Of a DNA stretch of 64,000 bases, positions 10,016 to 20,467 are shown piece after piece. The notes beneath the pieces were generated by a model, which saw nothing but the letters and a program-made list of their open reading frames with translations, searched no databases and was not told the DNA's origin. Made by a program: the position numbers and the translations under genes. The stretch lies in NCBI GenBank assembly GCA_903994455.1, contig CAJEXI010000002.1, positions 19,767-83,766 on the forward strand, given 5' to 3'. This DNA comes from an uncultured Chlorobiaceae bacterium. Lineage in GTDB: Bacteria > Bacteroidota > Chlorobiia > Chlorobiales > Chlorobiaceae. Every line of letters begins with the position of its first letter. Within the stretch, counting starts at the first letter, position 1.

Positions 10016-10975
10016 TCACTGGCTCAGCAACGCTGCATCTATCCCGGAAATTGCGGCTGCTTCCTCTATGCTCATCCCATGCTCCACCAACCGTTTGGCA
10101 ATATCAAGTTTGCCTATATCAATTCCTTTCTCAACCCCGATATCAATTCCTTTCTCAATCCCTATCCCAATGCCTTTCTCAATCCCTATGTCGATTCCAA
10201 TTTCAATCCCCTCCTCCTTGCCCTCCATACGCCCAAGTCCATAGTTTGACTCTACCATACTGGCCTCATACCGCAGGTTATCCTGATAACGGGCATAAGC
10301 CAACTGCTCTTCTTCAGGCAGACTCATGAGGGAAAAAGACTCTTTTGCTTTCTGAATCCCTTTTGCTTTGAACTCATCCTTGATCTCTTCGTTTTTGAAA
10401 AAGTATATCCACTCGTCAAGTGATGTTGTTGCAAGACGGTTAAAGTTGTTGATCCTGATCAGGTAGTATTCAGGGAAAATATTGTTTATCTGAATCTTGC
10501 CGTAGAGCTTCTGTTGCCGAATATCAAGTTCCAATTTGTCATGGTCATGGATTCCCGTGAAGGTTGTGGTGCCATGATAGATGTAGTCAGTGCCTTGGCC
10601 AAGATCAAAATAAAGAATATTGACCGAGATAACCTTCACCAGGGTTGCATACGCCTCGCTCTCTTTCTGATGCTCGGTGATGACCCGCGATGTGCCGTAA
10701 AGTATCCGTTGCAGGTAATCAAGTTCACGATCAAACTGCACTTCGATAATGATAAGCTCGTCCTTGCTGTTTTTCACCTTGAGATCAACACGGTTGGATT
10801 TGTCGCGTTTACTCTCTTTGTTGCTTGCACTCTCCAGAATTTCAAGGATGCGAATGTCTTCGCCCAGCAGTTCGCTTAAAAAACCTTCAAGTATCTCAAA
10901 GTTGGCTTTGCTGCGCAACAAACGCTTCATTGCCCAGTCAAAGGTGATCAGTTTTCGGGGTGATCGGGTGGTCAT
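10016..10975 (-). CDS. Rpn-type PD-(D/E)XK nuclease / putative transposase family protein
   Basis: About 319 residues if started at the second ATG (MTTRSPRKLITFDWAMKRLL), preferred because the family normally opens with RxLITFDWAxKxLLR; an ATG 24 bases upstream (10999) is in frame but gives atypical residues. The nuclease core shows RVDLKVKNSKDELIIIEVQ, with the aspartate and the E-x-Q pair of this PD-(D/E)XK subfamily (PF12784-like). The C-terminal third has repeated G-I-x-I/K-G units (for example IDIGIEKGIGIGIEKGIDIG) encoded by near-identical short DNA repeats at 10120-10215, typical of Rpn proteins and prone to slippage. Family members are thought to cut DNA and promote RecA-independent recombination. 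It stands alone between surface genes. Confidence 0.82.
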   Translation of the reverse strand: MTTRSPRKLITFDWAMKRLLRSKANFEILEGFLSELLGEDIRILEILESASNKESKRDKSNRVDLKVKNSKDELIIIEVQFDRELDYLQRILYGTSRVITEHQKESEAYATLVKVISVNILYFDLGQGTDYIYHGTTTFTGIHDHDKLELDIRQQKLYGKIQINNIFPEYYLIRINNFNRLATTSLDEWIYFFKNEEIKDEFKAKGIQKAKESFSLMSLPEEEQLAYARYQDNLRYEASMVESNYGLGRMEGKEEGIEIGIDIGIEKGIGIGIEKGIDIGVEKGIDIGKLDIAKRLVEHGMSIEEAAAISGIDAALLSQ

Positions 10976-10985
10976 GGCATGACAT

Positions 10986-11016
10986 CGTTCAAGGTTCAAC
11001 GTTCAACGTTCAAAGT
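10986..11016. repeat. Short tandem repeat (GTTCAACG-like units)
   Basis: About four imperfect eight-base units of GTTCAACG/GTTCAAGG lie immediately upstream of the Rpn-type gene start. They may belong to its promoter region or be simple slippage sequence. Confidence 0.6.
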
Positions 11017-11131
11017 TACAGAGGAGAGAGTGAGGTACATTATAAAACCAATCTCGCTACCTAAAAATACGTTTTTTTGTTTACTACGCCAACGTTTTCC
11101 AGAAGGAAGAGAATTTCGATGAGTTTACACT

Positions 11132-14100
11132 TTACGCCAACCAACTACCATTGACATCGCCTTTGACTATCCCGATCAAATCCAGCTCCTGATCCGCACC
11201 CAGCATAACCGGTATCGGATTATCCGGCCAAACAACGTGAGTTCGCGACATACTCTCACTGCCGACGCTCTCCGGCACAAACAACCACTCGTTTGCTGGC
11301 GCTGTACTGAGCTTGACCGCCATCTTAAGAATATTGAGCGCATCGGCAGCCTTGACCTGTCCATCATGGTTGACATCTGCCGCAAGAAACTGGTAAGGTG
11401 AAACGGGGCTGTTGTCTGAGTTAGGGTTTATCCCCGCAGCCATCTTCAGGGCTGCAAGCGCATCATTGGCTTTGACCGCGTTGCTTTCGGCCATTCCGGA
11501 TACTTTCGCGCTGGTCAGAGTATACGTGCCATCAGGCATGTCGAGATGATGATAGAGACCGTCGGTGCCACTGGTCATAGTGTCCGAAGCGAGCGTGCTC
11601 GTGACATCTACAATGGCTGCGCTGGTTTTCCAGAAGGTCACTGATCCGCTGATGTCATGTACAGAAGATGTCGATGCAGTCGTAAAGTCATAGGTATCGG
11701 TACCGGAATAACCGTTTCCAGCAAGGTCTTTGATTGATCCATCATTGAATGTCACAACGTAATGGGTCGCACTTGTCAGATCAGCGGTCGGGTTGATGGT
11801 AAGCGTATTGCCCGCAATCGTCAGGTTTGAGCTTGTCGCTACGTCGTAGCTTGCTACCACTGTTCCGGTAGCAGAACCACTGTGGATTTCAATCAAGCCT
11901 GTGCCTTTCTGGATTGCCTCGTTGAAGGTCAGGACGATGTTGCTGTCAACAACCACACCGGTCATACCATCGGCAGGAGTAAAAGTGGTGACTGTTGGCG
12001 CTGCAGTATCAGTACCACTGCCGCCGATAAAGCTCGCATCAAGGCTGCCATCAGCGTTGTAGCATGCAAGAGCAAAACCGTTATTACTATACCCTGACAA
12101 AACAATTTTTCCATCAGACTGAAGAGCAACACTGGTTGCAAATTCTGTACCACCAAAATCGGTCACTACCTTGCCGCCTGCGCCAAAAGTGGAATCAAGA
12201 GTACCGTCAGTATCATAGCGAACAAGACCAAAATCGCAATTGCTGTTATCCCCTATAGCAAATGGGCCATCCTGATTTGCATATCCTGCAACAAGAATTT
12301 TACCATCTGACTGTACGGTCACACCGAAACCTAATCCGCCTCCCAAATCGGTAGTTACCTTCCCGTCTCCAGAAAAAGTCATATCAAGGGTCCCATCAAT
12401 GTTGTAGCGGGCAACTGCGAAACGATCATTATGAGCAATACCTTCCATACCTACAACCAAAATTTTACCATCTGACTGGATAGCCATACCATGGCCGTGA
12501 TCACCCATACCATCAAAATCAGTGGTTACCTTTCCTCCTGTGCCAAAACCCGCATCCAGAGTACCATTGCTATTGTATCGGACAAGAGCAAAATCAGAAT
12601 CAGAATAACTATAGTACCTTGAGCTTCCTGCAACAAGAATCTTGCCATCAGACTGCACAGCTACACTGCCACTTTGATCATTATATCCAAGGTCAGTAGT
12701 CACTTCGCCATTACCATTAAACGTAACATCAAGGGTTCCATCAATGGTGTAGCGGGCAAGGGCAAAGTCACCATTGATCCCTCCTGCTACAAGAATTTTG
12801 CCATCGGACTGGAGCGCCATACTGGTATGCGAGTGATACATATCCACTAAATCACTGACTACCTTTCCTCTTGTGCCAAAATGCACATCAAGGCTGCCGT
12901 CCCTGTTATAACAAGCAAGCACTACACCGCTATCATTTTTATAGCCTGCCACAAAAAACTTGCCGTCAGACTGTACACCCACGTCGATACCAAAGTCGTA
13001 ACCACCAAAATCAGTGGTTACCTTTCCATCTGTATCAAAAGTGGTATCAAGACTCCCGTTCTGATTGTAACGCGCCACTGCAAAGTCGCCATTGCTTGTG
13101 CCTGTCATGAGAATCTGCCCGTCAGACTGTATGGCCATGCCGAACCCGAAGGAACTACCACCGAAATCAGTAATTATCCTGCCATCGCTGGTAGTAAAAT
13201 CATAACTTGCTGTGCCAGCATAGCTGTTGCCAGCCAGATCCTGAACGCTGCCATCGCTGACGGTGACGAAGTAATGGGTCGCACTTGTCAGATCAGCGAC
13301 AGGGTTGATGGCAAGGGTATTGCCTGTTATCGTAAGGTTATGACTTGTCGCCACATCATAGGACGCAACTATCGCACCAGTAGCCGAACCACTGTGAATT
13401 GCTATTGTACCACTGCCTCTCTGGATTGCTTCGTTGAACGTCAGAACAATATCACGTTCAACCGTGACACCCAAGACCCCGTCAACAGGGCTAAAGGAGG
13501 TAACTGTTGGAGCAATGGTATCCGAAACACAATCGAAGCTCCTATCAAGAGTGCCGTCGGCGTTGTAGCGTGCGAGGGCAAAGTCACCATTGCTCCCCCC
13601 TGACAGAAAGATCTTGCCATCAGACTGAAGAGCTATACCGAATGCAATGTCATTATATCCAAAATCAGTTGTTACCACACCACCATTGCCAAAAGAAGTG
13701 TCGAGACTACCATCAAAGTTGTAACGTATCAACGCAAAATTACCATCCCGCTCCTTCACAAGAATACGATCAGACTGCATACTAAATGGCTGATCTATCC
13801 CTCCATTTACATACCCGGCAACAATAATTTTTCCATCTGACTGCACCATTGCACTCCAGGCAGAGTCATAATTGCTTACATTGGTAGTGACAATACCATC
13901 TTCTGAAAAACTTGTATCAAGACTGCCATTGGTATTATACCGCACTACGGCAAAGTCGCCATTGCATTCACCAACAACGATGATCTTGCCATCATTTTGC
14001 AACGTTATTCCAATGCCTTGATCTCGATAATCAATATCAGCCGTAACAATACCATCACCTGAAAAGCTTGTATCAAGACTGCCATCCGGGTTGTAGCGAA

Positions 14101-17100
14101 CGAGAGCAAAATTGCCATTACCATTGCCAAGCCAGGTACTTCCAGCGACGAGAATCTTGCCATCGGCCTGCACCGCCACTCCTGACGCATAGTCTTCATT
14201 GCCGATATTTGTGATAACAATCCCATCACCTGAAAAACTTGCATCGAGAGTTCCGTCCGAATTGTAACGCACCAAAGCAAAATCTTCATTACTGAAACCG
14301 CTTAGAAGTATCTTGCCATCAGACTGTATCGTCATACCCGTTCCCGAATCATCTCCTCCTGATTCAGTGATAACCTTGCCATCGCCGGAGAAGCTTGTAT
14401 CAAGACTTCCGTCGATGTTGTAACGCGCTAAAGCAAAGTCACCGTTACTGCTGCCGGACACTAGGATTTTGCCATCAAGCTGTACCATCACGTCAAAAAC
14501 CCCGTCGTAAGCACCAAAATCAGTAGTCACCTTTCCATCTATATCAAAAGTAGAATCAAGACTACCATTCTGGTTGTAACGTGCCACAGCAAAGTCATTA
14601 TTCCCTGTTCCTGCTACTAAAAATTTTCCATCTGTCAGCACCGCCACACTGAAACCAAAGTCATTACCACCAAAGTCTGTGGTAACTGTGCCGGGAATAG
14701 TATATACACTGCTATTGAACGATGGCATCACAATGGTCGATGGGTCACTGTTTGAGCCAATGACGCTGCCACTGAAGACATCATTGGGATCTGAAGACGT
14801 TTGCATCACCATTGTGACCGAAGTGGAGTGATTGTTAACATCGTATGTCCAGTTGATCAAATTGGCCAAAAATGTATACGTTACTAATCCTGCGACATGT
14901 TCAATGTAGCTTGCCTGATCTGACAGGTTATCCCCGTTGGTATCTATAAATTGAAGAGTATCGTCTCCCCACTGGACTGTTGCAAGAAGACCATTCGTTA
15001 CGGTACTCATATAGTTGATAGTGGCCCCATACAATGATGCTGGCCGACCTTCGCTATCGTAGATTAAATCGAAAGGAAGCTGCTCAAGAGCTTTCGCTGT
15101 CCAATGTGTGTTATCATTCCATGCAAGCTGATAACAGGCAGTACTTACCTCTGTATAACCGTCCTGATTTTCCCATGTATTCACCACATCCATACGATCA
15201 GGAATACCATTGCCATCAACATCAAAAAGTTTTCCCGTATAAACAGGCGAAATTGTAAAGATATCGGTGAGATTATTTTCCAATTTATTTGGCAATATCA
15301 GTGGCACATAGGTGGTCAGATCGCCAAAATTCAGATCAAGGGTTCCATCAGTGTTGTAACGAGCCAGGGCAAAGTCTTCATCGCTTGCGCCCGCAACAAG
15401 AATTTTTCCATCCGACTGTACTTTGACACTGTAACCCTTATCATCTCCGTAAAAATCAGTGATCAGCTTTCCATCACCAGAGAATGTCGTATCCAAACTT
15501 CCATTGGCATTGTAGCGCGCAAGTGCAAAGTTATTATCACTCGAACCCGCAACGATAATCTTTCCATCAGACTGCAGGATTACACTGTTACCATTGTCAT
15601 CCCCGCCAAGATCTGTGGTAAGCATGCCATCATCAGAAAATGTGACATCAAGAGTTCCATTGGCATTATAGCGCACCAGAGCAACATTACCATCGCTTTC
15701 TCCTGCTACAACAATTTTGCCGTCAGGCTGCAAAATCATACTTTTGCCATGGTCATCCCCATCAAGGTCTGTCGTAACCACTCCATCGTCAGAGAAGGTG
15801 GTGTCAAGATGCCCATCGGTGTTGTAACGCGCCAGAGCAAAATTACCATCGCTTTCTCCTGCTACAACAATTTTGCCATCAAGCTGCAGAGTCATACTTT
15901 TGCCATAATCACTCCAGCCAAAGTCCGTGGTAACCATTCCATCATCAGAGAATGTGGTATCAAGATGCCCGTCGGTGTAGTAACGTGCAAGTGCAAAGTC
16001 ATCATCGCTTGCACCCGCAACAATAATTGTTCCGTCAGACTGTATCTTGACACTGTAAACCCTGTCATCTCCGTAAAAATCAGTAATCAGCTTTCCGTCG
16101 CCCGAGAATGTAGTATCAAGACTTCCATCGGCGTTGTAGCGCACAAGTGCAAAATTTCCGTCACTTGAACCTGCAACAACAATTTTTTGATCCAATTGCA
16201 CACTGATGCTGTAAGCCTGGTCATCCCAGCCAAAATCTGTTGTAAGCTTGCCATTTTCGGAGAATGTTGTGTCAAGACTGCCATCAGCGTTATAGCGCGC
16301 AAGTGCAAAGTCAATATTCGCTTCTATATTGTTTATGATGTCGCGGTCAGTAAAACGATACCCCGCTACAAGGATTTTTCCATCAGGCTGAACGGTCATG
16401 CTCAGTGCACTCTCCTCACCACCAAAATCTGTGGTAAGTCTACCTCCCTCACCATCTGAAAACGAAGACAACACCAAGGCTTCTGGTTTATTTTGCGCAT
16501 CAAGCGCCACTCGGCCACTAAACTCGCTGGATGTCATCATCACCGTTACCGCTGCCTGATTGAAGCTCGTCCATCCCAGGAGAAGGAATGGTTCTGTTGT
16601 GGCAGTCGCAGGCTCAGAACCCTGCACGACAAATCCCTGATCAGGCAGATTATTACCATCAGCATCAACAAGCTTAATCAAGACGGGTCCAGAATCACCG
16701 CCGCCAATAGCACGTATAGTTCCAATAACATTATCAGCGGTTTTAGCCTCCCAAATGATGGATTGCTCCTCACCATCAATGTAGAGAGTCACTGGTCGAC
16801 CCTGACTATCGACCGCTGCACCGAAAACAAGCTCATGCAACGCGTGAACCGTCCAGTGTGTACTATCGTTCCATATCAGTTTATAACTATTGATCACGGT
16901 ATGAAGAAAACCGACCCGATCCATCCAATTATCCGAAACATCCATTCGATCAATAACACCATCACCGTCAATATCATACAGACTACCGGTATTTATTGAT
17001 GATAACGTAAAATTATAAAGTACTTTATCAACTGGAGTAAGTGCATAATCGGTGAATCTGTTTCCAAAGGTCTTATCAAAGCTACCGTCGCTGTTATATC

Positions 17101-18217
17101 GAGCAACCGCGAAATCGCCATTACTTTCCCCGGCTACCGTGATTTTTCCATCAGGTTGCACACTGATACTGCTCCCATAATCATCCCCGCTAAAGTCTGT
17201 GATGAGCTTCCCATCGCCAGTAAACGTTGTGTCAAGAGTTCCATCGGCATGGTAACGAGCCAGTGCAAAATCACTATTGCTTGCACCCGCAACAACAATC
17301 TTCCCATCGGACTGTATAATTACACTGTTACCATAATCATCCCCACCGAAATCTGTAGTAAGCTTGCCATCATCGGAGAACGTGGTATCAAGGGTTCCAT
17401 CTGTGTTGTAACGAGCCAGCGCAAAATTCCCATCACTTGAACCAGCAACAACAATCTTTCCATCAGGCTGGAGAATCATACTTCGGCCAGAATCATCTCC
17501 ACCAAAATTTCCACCGAAATCTGTTGTAAGCTTGCCGTCAACCGAAAATGTAGTATCAAGAGTTCCATTGCTGTTATAGCGCGCCAAAGCAAAATCACCA
17601 TTACCTTTTCCCGCCACAAGAATCTTTCCATCTGGCTGTTCTGTTATACTGTACCCACCGTCATTACCGCCGAATTCTGTAGTAAGCTTGCCATCATCGG
17701 AGAACGTGATATCAAGAGTTCCATCAATGTTGTAACGTGCCACAGCAAAATCAGCATTACCTTCCCCTGCTGCGAGGATCTTTCCATCTGGCTGTAATGT
17801 TATACTGTACCCACAGTCATAACCACCGAAGTCTGTGGTAAGCTTGCCATCATCGGAGAAGGTAAGGTCAAGAGTTCCGTCACCATTATAACGCACCAGC
17901 GTAAAATCACTTCCATTACCACCGCCACCCGCAACAATAACCTTACCATCAGGCTGCACTCTAACGGCATAAGCCACGTCATAACCACCAACGTCTGTGG
18001 TAAGTTTGCCATCGATACTGCCATCAGAATTGTATCGCACAAGGGCAAAGTCAGTGCTCCACTGCCAAGTGTAATCAGTGTAAGTAACCGTACACCACCC
18101 AACAACAATAATTTTTCCATCCGGCTGCAGTGTCATACTTTGGCCGCCACCCCAGCCTCCAAGGTACGTTTTGAGCCGACCTCCACCCGTAAGAAATGTT
18201 GAATATGGATTATTCAT
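11132..18217 (-). CDS. Four-propeller delta-60 protein D with two inserted novel modules and dockerin-like end
   Basis: A 2361-residue leaderless secreted-type protein. Four blocks of exactly seven delta-60 repeats lie at residues ~1-385, ~586-965, ~1176-1560 and ~1680-2065. Blocks 1/2 and 2/3 are separated by two copies of an unrecognised ~190-residue module (residues ~390-585 and ~970-1175) containing an EF-hand-like loop (DIDGDGVIDRMD and DVDGNGIPDRMD) and a WNDxTHWTxxAL motif. Block 3/4 is separated by a Big_5 Ig-like domain and a second Big_5 follows block 4. The C-terminus is the dockerin-like pair and GDVNGSWLA. No GH16 domain is present. The likely role is a surface or matrix scaffold or adhesin. 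The gene has the conserved leader upstream and sits between an Rpn-type gene and an AAA-ATPase/PDDEXK gene. Confidence 0.88.
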   Translation of the reverse strand: MNNPYSTFLTGGGRLKTYLGGWGGGQSMTLQPDGKIIVVGWCTVTYTDYTWQWSTDFALVRYNSDGSIDGKLTTDVGGYDVAYAVRVQPDGKVIVAGGGGNGSDFTLVRYNGDGTLDLTFSDDGKLTTDFGGYDCGYSITLQPDGKILAAGEGNADFAVARYNIDGTLDITFSDDGKLTTEFGGNDGGYSITEQPDGKILVAGKGNGDFALARYNSNGTLDTTFSVDGKLTTDFGGNFGGDDSGRSMILQPDGKIVVAGSSDGNFALARYNTDGTLDTTFSDDGKLTTDFGGDDYGNSVIIQSDGKIVVAGASNSDFALARYHADGTLDTTFTGDGKLITDFSGDDYGSSISVQPDGKITVAGESNGDFAVARYNSDGSFDKTFGNRFTDYALTPVDKVLYNFTLSSINTGSLYDIDGDGVIDRMDVSDNWMDRVGFLHTVINSYKLIWNDSTHWTVHALHELVFGAAVDSQGRPVTLYIDGEEQSIIWEAKTADNVIGTIRAIGGGDSGPVLIKLVDADGNNLPDQGFVVQGSEPATATTEPFLLLGWTSFNQAAVTVMMTSSEFSGRVALDAQNKPEALVLSSFSDGEGGRLTTDFGGEESALSMTVQPDGKILVAGYRFTDRDIINNIEANIDFALARYNADGSLDTTFSENGKLTTDFGWDDQAYSISVQLDQKIVVAGSSDGNFALVRYNADGSLDTTFSGDGKLITDFYGDDRVYSVKIQSDGTIIVAGASDDDFALARYYTDGHLDTTFSDDGMVTTDFGWSDYGKSMTLQLDGKIVVAGESDGNFALARYNTDGHLDTTFSDDGVVTTDLDGDDHGKSMILQPDGKIVVAGESDGNVALVRYNANGTLDVTFSDDGMLTTDLGGDDNGNSVILQSDGKIIVAGSSDNNFALARYNANGSLDTTFSGDGKLITDFYGDDKGYSVKVQSDGKILVAGASDEDFALARYNTDGTLDLNFGDLTTYVPLILPNKLENNLTDIFTISPVYTGKLFDVDGNGIPDRMDVVNTWENQDGYTEVSTACYQLAWNDNTHWTAKALEQLPFDLIYDSEGRPASLYGATINYMSTVTNGLLATVQWGDDTLQFIDTNGDNLSDQASYIEHVAGLVTYTFLANLINWTYDVNNHSTSVTMVMQTSSDPNDVFSGSVIGSNSDPSTIVMPSFNSSVYTIPGTVTTDFGGNDFGFSVAVLTDGKFLVAGTGNNDFAVARYNQNGSLDSTFDIDGKVTTDFGAYDGVFDVMVQLDGKILVSGSSNGDFALARYNIDGSLDTSFSGDGKVITESGGDDSGTGMTIQSDGKILLSGFSNEDFALVRYNSDGTLDASFSGDGIVITNIGNEDYASGVAVQADGKILVAGSTWLGNGNGNFALVRYNPDGSLDTSFSGDGIVTADIDYRDQGIGITLQNDGKIIVVGECNGDFAVVRYNTNGSLDTSFSEDGIVTTNVSNYDSAWSAMVQSDGKIIVAGYVNGGIDQPFSMQSDRILVKERDGNFALIRYNFDGSLDTSFGNGGVVTTDFGYNDIAFGIALQSDGKIFLSGGSNGDFALARYNADGTLDRSFDCVSDTIAPTVTSFSPVDGVLGVTVERDIVLTFNEAIQRGSGTIAIHSGSATGAIVASYDVATSHNLTITGNTLAINPVADLTSATHYFVTVSDGSVQDLAGNSYAGTASYDFTTSDGRIITDFGGSSFGFGMAIQSDGQILMTGTSNGDFAVARYNQNGSLDTTFDTDGKVTTDFGGYDFGIDVGVQSDGKFFVAGYKNDSGVVLACYNRDGSLDVHFGTRGKVVSDLVDMYHSHTSMALQSDGKILVAGGINGDFALARYTIDGTLDVTFNGNGEVTTDLGYNDQSGSVAVQSDGKILVAGSSRYYSYSDSDFALVRYNSNGTLDAGFGTGGKVTTDFDGMGDHGHGMAIQSDGKILVVGMEGIAHNDRFAVARYNIDGTLDMTFSGDGKVTTDLGGGLGFGVTVQSDGKILVAGYANQDGPFAIGDNSNCDFGLVRYDTDGTLDSTFGAGGKVVTDFGGTEFATSVALQSDGKIVLSGYSNNGFALACYNADGSLDASFIGGSGTDTAAPTVTTFTPADGMTGVVVDSNIVLTFNEAIQKGTGLIEIHSGSATGTVVASYDVATSSNLTIAGNTLTINPTADLTSATHYVVTFNDGSIKDLAGNGYSGTDTYDFTTASTSSVHDISGSVTFWKTSAAIVDVTSTLASDTMTSGTDGLYHHLDMPDGTYTLTSAKVSGMAESNAVKANDALAALKMAAGINPNSDNSPVSPYQFLAADVNHDGQVKAADALNILKMAVKLSTAPANEWLFVPESVGSESMSRTHVVWPDNPIPVMLGADQELDLIGIVKGDVNGSWLA

Positions 18218-18243
18218 GATGATTAATGCTTTTGAATGAAGTG

Positions 18244-18472
18244 TGTTGCCTTGTGCACAACAAGAAGGCTGAAGCCCTGCGGCTGCAAGTCAAAAGGGCG
18301 AAATGATTGTAGAGAGAAAAAAAGGATGGACCAACCCTGACTCCTGAAAGAAGCAAAGCATCATTCGCCAGGGAAACAGCGATCATGGAGATATTGTCAG
18401 TCCAGGGCATACTGTAGAGTGGTTATATCAGTCAAAAAATAACCTGTAGAACGACCTCTTTACCCAACAACA
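18244..18472 (-). promoter_or_regulatory. Conserved leader copy 3 (upstream of protein D)
   Basis: On the minus strand: GGGTAAAGAGGTCGTTCTAC, hairpin GGTTAT...ATAACC, then GGACTGACAATATCTCCATG, a pyrimidine tract and TTGTGCACAAGG before the ATG at 18217. A short frame inside it (18210-18410) does not keep its reading in the other copies, so conservation appears to act on the nucleic acid. Confidence 0.6.
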
Positions 18473-18757
18473 ACGCCCCGGAAATATAAGAGTTTTGTTC
18501 TTTTTATGGAAAGGAAAAATAGGTGTTCTTGACCAAGAAAATAGATAACATTGATGCTTCAGACATTCATGCAGCGCATTGACTACCTCAGAATGACGGC
18601 ATCCTCTTTTGGCAAACGAAACCACCAGGAACGCGGTGCCTCGCTACAGTGGGTGATTTTTGTCCAGATTTTTTGAGCATCAGGGTGTGAGCCCACAGAC
18701 TGAACTCTTGAACTGAAACGCTGAAATAACGCCGCCATAGAGAGTTGGAGCAGGGTG

Positions 18758-20287
18758 TCACAACCTCTCCCACTCAAACTTGCTGACATTCCGCGCCTTC
18801 GGATCGAAGACAATGCCAATCAAATACCGCTCACCTGCATACTTCTCGTAATACTTCATTTTCTTGATCTGCCCAAGTGGCTCCCCTTCGCTCACCTTGA
18901 ACTCAAAGAGAAAGGTTCTGCCACCGACCTGCAGTGTAAGATCAACTCTCCCCTTGTTGCTCACATCTTCAGCGATGATGTCCACTACGATACTGGCAAA
19001 AAAGGCATAGAGCACGCTGGCGTAAAAACCTTCGTACCTCTCAATGTCGTTGTTGGTGTAATTATTATAGGCGATACTGGCAAAAAGGCGCTTGATAACG
19101 GGCTCAAGAGATCCAACATCACCACTTTTCAAAAAAGCAAGTAGCACCCGGCGGATCGTCACGTGCTCCGAACCACTCGTCATTGATTGCAAAATATATC
19201 TGTTGAAACTGATCTGAACCTCCATATTGGGAAATCCCAACTCGTACACCTCTTCCATATCTTCCTGTATCAAGCGCTTGATGGTCAAATAGCCAGTCTG
19301 GAACAGAATAGTTTCCAGATCAATATTTTCAAGGTCAAAGCTGTTGACCAGAGACTCATTAACTTGTAATCCATTAAACCTGGGGATAAAATAGCTGTTC
19401 TTTTTGATCAGCTCAATCAGAAATGTTGGCGTTCCTGTTTCAAACCAATAGTTTTTGAACACACGCTGGTTCTTGATAAAGAGCAGGATATCGTAAGGGT
19501 TATAAACACTGTCACCCAAAAAGTTATAGCCGTTGTACCAGCATCTAATCTTTTCCATATCCACCCCTTTGAGATAAGGGGCAAAAGAGGTCTCCAGATC
19601 AAGCTGGGTGTACCCGCAGACATTGCCAAAGACAGGGTTGAGGCTGATATCTTCAAGATTGTTCAAACCGCTGAAGATCGACACTTTGGCAAATTTACTC
19701 ACTCCGGTGAGAAAGGCGAAGCGCAAATACTCGTCATTTTCCTTGATGTTTGTGTAAAAATCACGCATACCATCCCGAATCTCCAGAGCCGCAGGAATAT
19801 TCTCAATATTGTCCAGAATCGGCTTGTCATACTCATCAATCAGGATGACAACTTTCTGGCGATACTTTTGCGAGGCTTTCTTGAGGAGTTCTGCAAAACA
19901 CTGGTTGGGATCCTCTTTTTCCACGCAAGTAATATCCAGTCGCTCCTGATTGTCATTCAAAATATAGAAAAGTTTTTTGCGAAGAGTTTCCTGGCAGCGT
20001 ACTTTTGCGCCTCCACCAAAACTTATTTTGATGACCGGATACGTTACCTCCCAGTTCCACTGATCCTCAATCAGCAGCCCTCGGAACAGCTCCCGATTTC
20101 CCTCAAAAATATTTTTCAGCGTATCGAGAAACAGGCTTTTGCCAAATCGCCGGGGCCGCGACAGAAAAACGTATTGATATTTCTCAATCAGGTTACAGGC
20201 AATCTCCGTTTTATCGATGTAGAGGTAATCACCTTCAATTATTTTACGGAACGTCTGGATCCCTACTGGCATCATTTTCATAGTCAT
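18758..20287 (-). CDS. AAA-ATPase-like / PDDEXK_9 accessory protein
   Basis: About 509 residues from the ATG at 20287; further in-frame ATGs lie upstream to 20326 and downstream at 20275-20272. The N-terminal half fits the AAA-ATPase_like family: GIQTFRKIIEGDYLYIDKT, a P-loop-like SRPRRFGKSLFLDTL and an acidic Walker B segment VVILIDEYDKPI. The C-terminal part fits PDDEXK_9: GRVDLTLQVGGRTFLFEFKV with aspartate and E-x-K, then a YLIGIVFDPKARNVSKFEWE end. The family is abundant in Chlorobi and Bacteroidetes genomes, and its cellular role is not established; a mobile or defence-type nuclease is the usual guess. It is a single gene with no obvious partner here. Confidence 0.85.
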   Translation of the reverse strand: MTMKMMPVGIQTFRKIIEGDYLYIDKTEIACNLIEKYQYVFLSRPRRFGKSLFLDTLKNIFEGNRELFRGLLIEDQWNWEVTYPVIKISFGGGAKVRCQETLRKKLFYILNDNQERLDITCVEKEDPNQCFAELLKKASQKYRQKVVILIDEYDKPILDNIENIPAALEIRDGMRDFYTNIKENDEYLRFAFLTGVSKFAKVSIFSGLNNLEDISLNPVFGNVCGYTQLDLETSFAPYLKGVDMEKIRCWYNGYNFLGDSVYNPYDILLFIKNQRVFKNYWFETGTPTFLIELIKKNSYFIPRFNGLQVNESLVNSFDLENIDLETILFQTGYLTIKRLIQEDMEEVYELGFPNMEVQISFNRYILQSMTSGSEHVTIRRVLLAFLKSGDVGSLEPVIKRLFASIAYNNYTNNDIERYEGFYASVLYAFFASIVVDIIAEDVSNKGRVDLTLQVGGRTFLFEFKVSEGEPLGQIKKMKYYEKYAGERYLIGIVFDPKARNVSKFEWERL

Positions 20288-20467
20288 TTTCCATTTAAAA
20301 CATGAGCCCATCGTGGGCATAAACACCCCAACAGATCAGTAACCCCGTCTAACACTTGTTTACTACACATCGAAATATAAGACTTTTTGACAGGAAAACA
20401 GAGAGTCACTCCAGGCAAAACGAATGGCTCTTACACCATTTTGGCCACCCTTGATCCGGCTGGGGTC

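Noticed and set aside
15104..16168. 354-residue plus-strand frame with periodic sequence
   Set aside because: It is the reverse complement of the second delta-60 block; its periodicity mirrors the real repeats.
11132..18217. Regular short repeats resembling a CRISPR or satellite array
   Set aside because: The period (~125-140 bases) and conserved protein pattern show coding repeats (delta-60), with no constant repeat and unique spacers.
18210..18410. Short frame inside the conserved leader (MPWTDNISM...), with counterparts near 1519-1704 and 25990-26364
   Set aside because: The copies are in different frames or end at different places; the DNA blocks are conserved but the peptide is not, so it is better read as a leader element.
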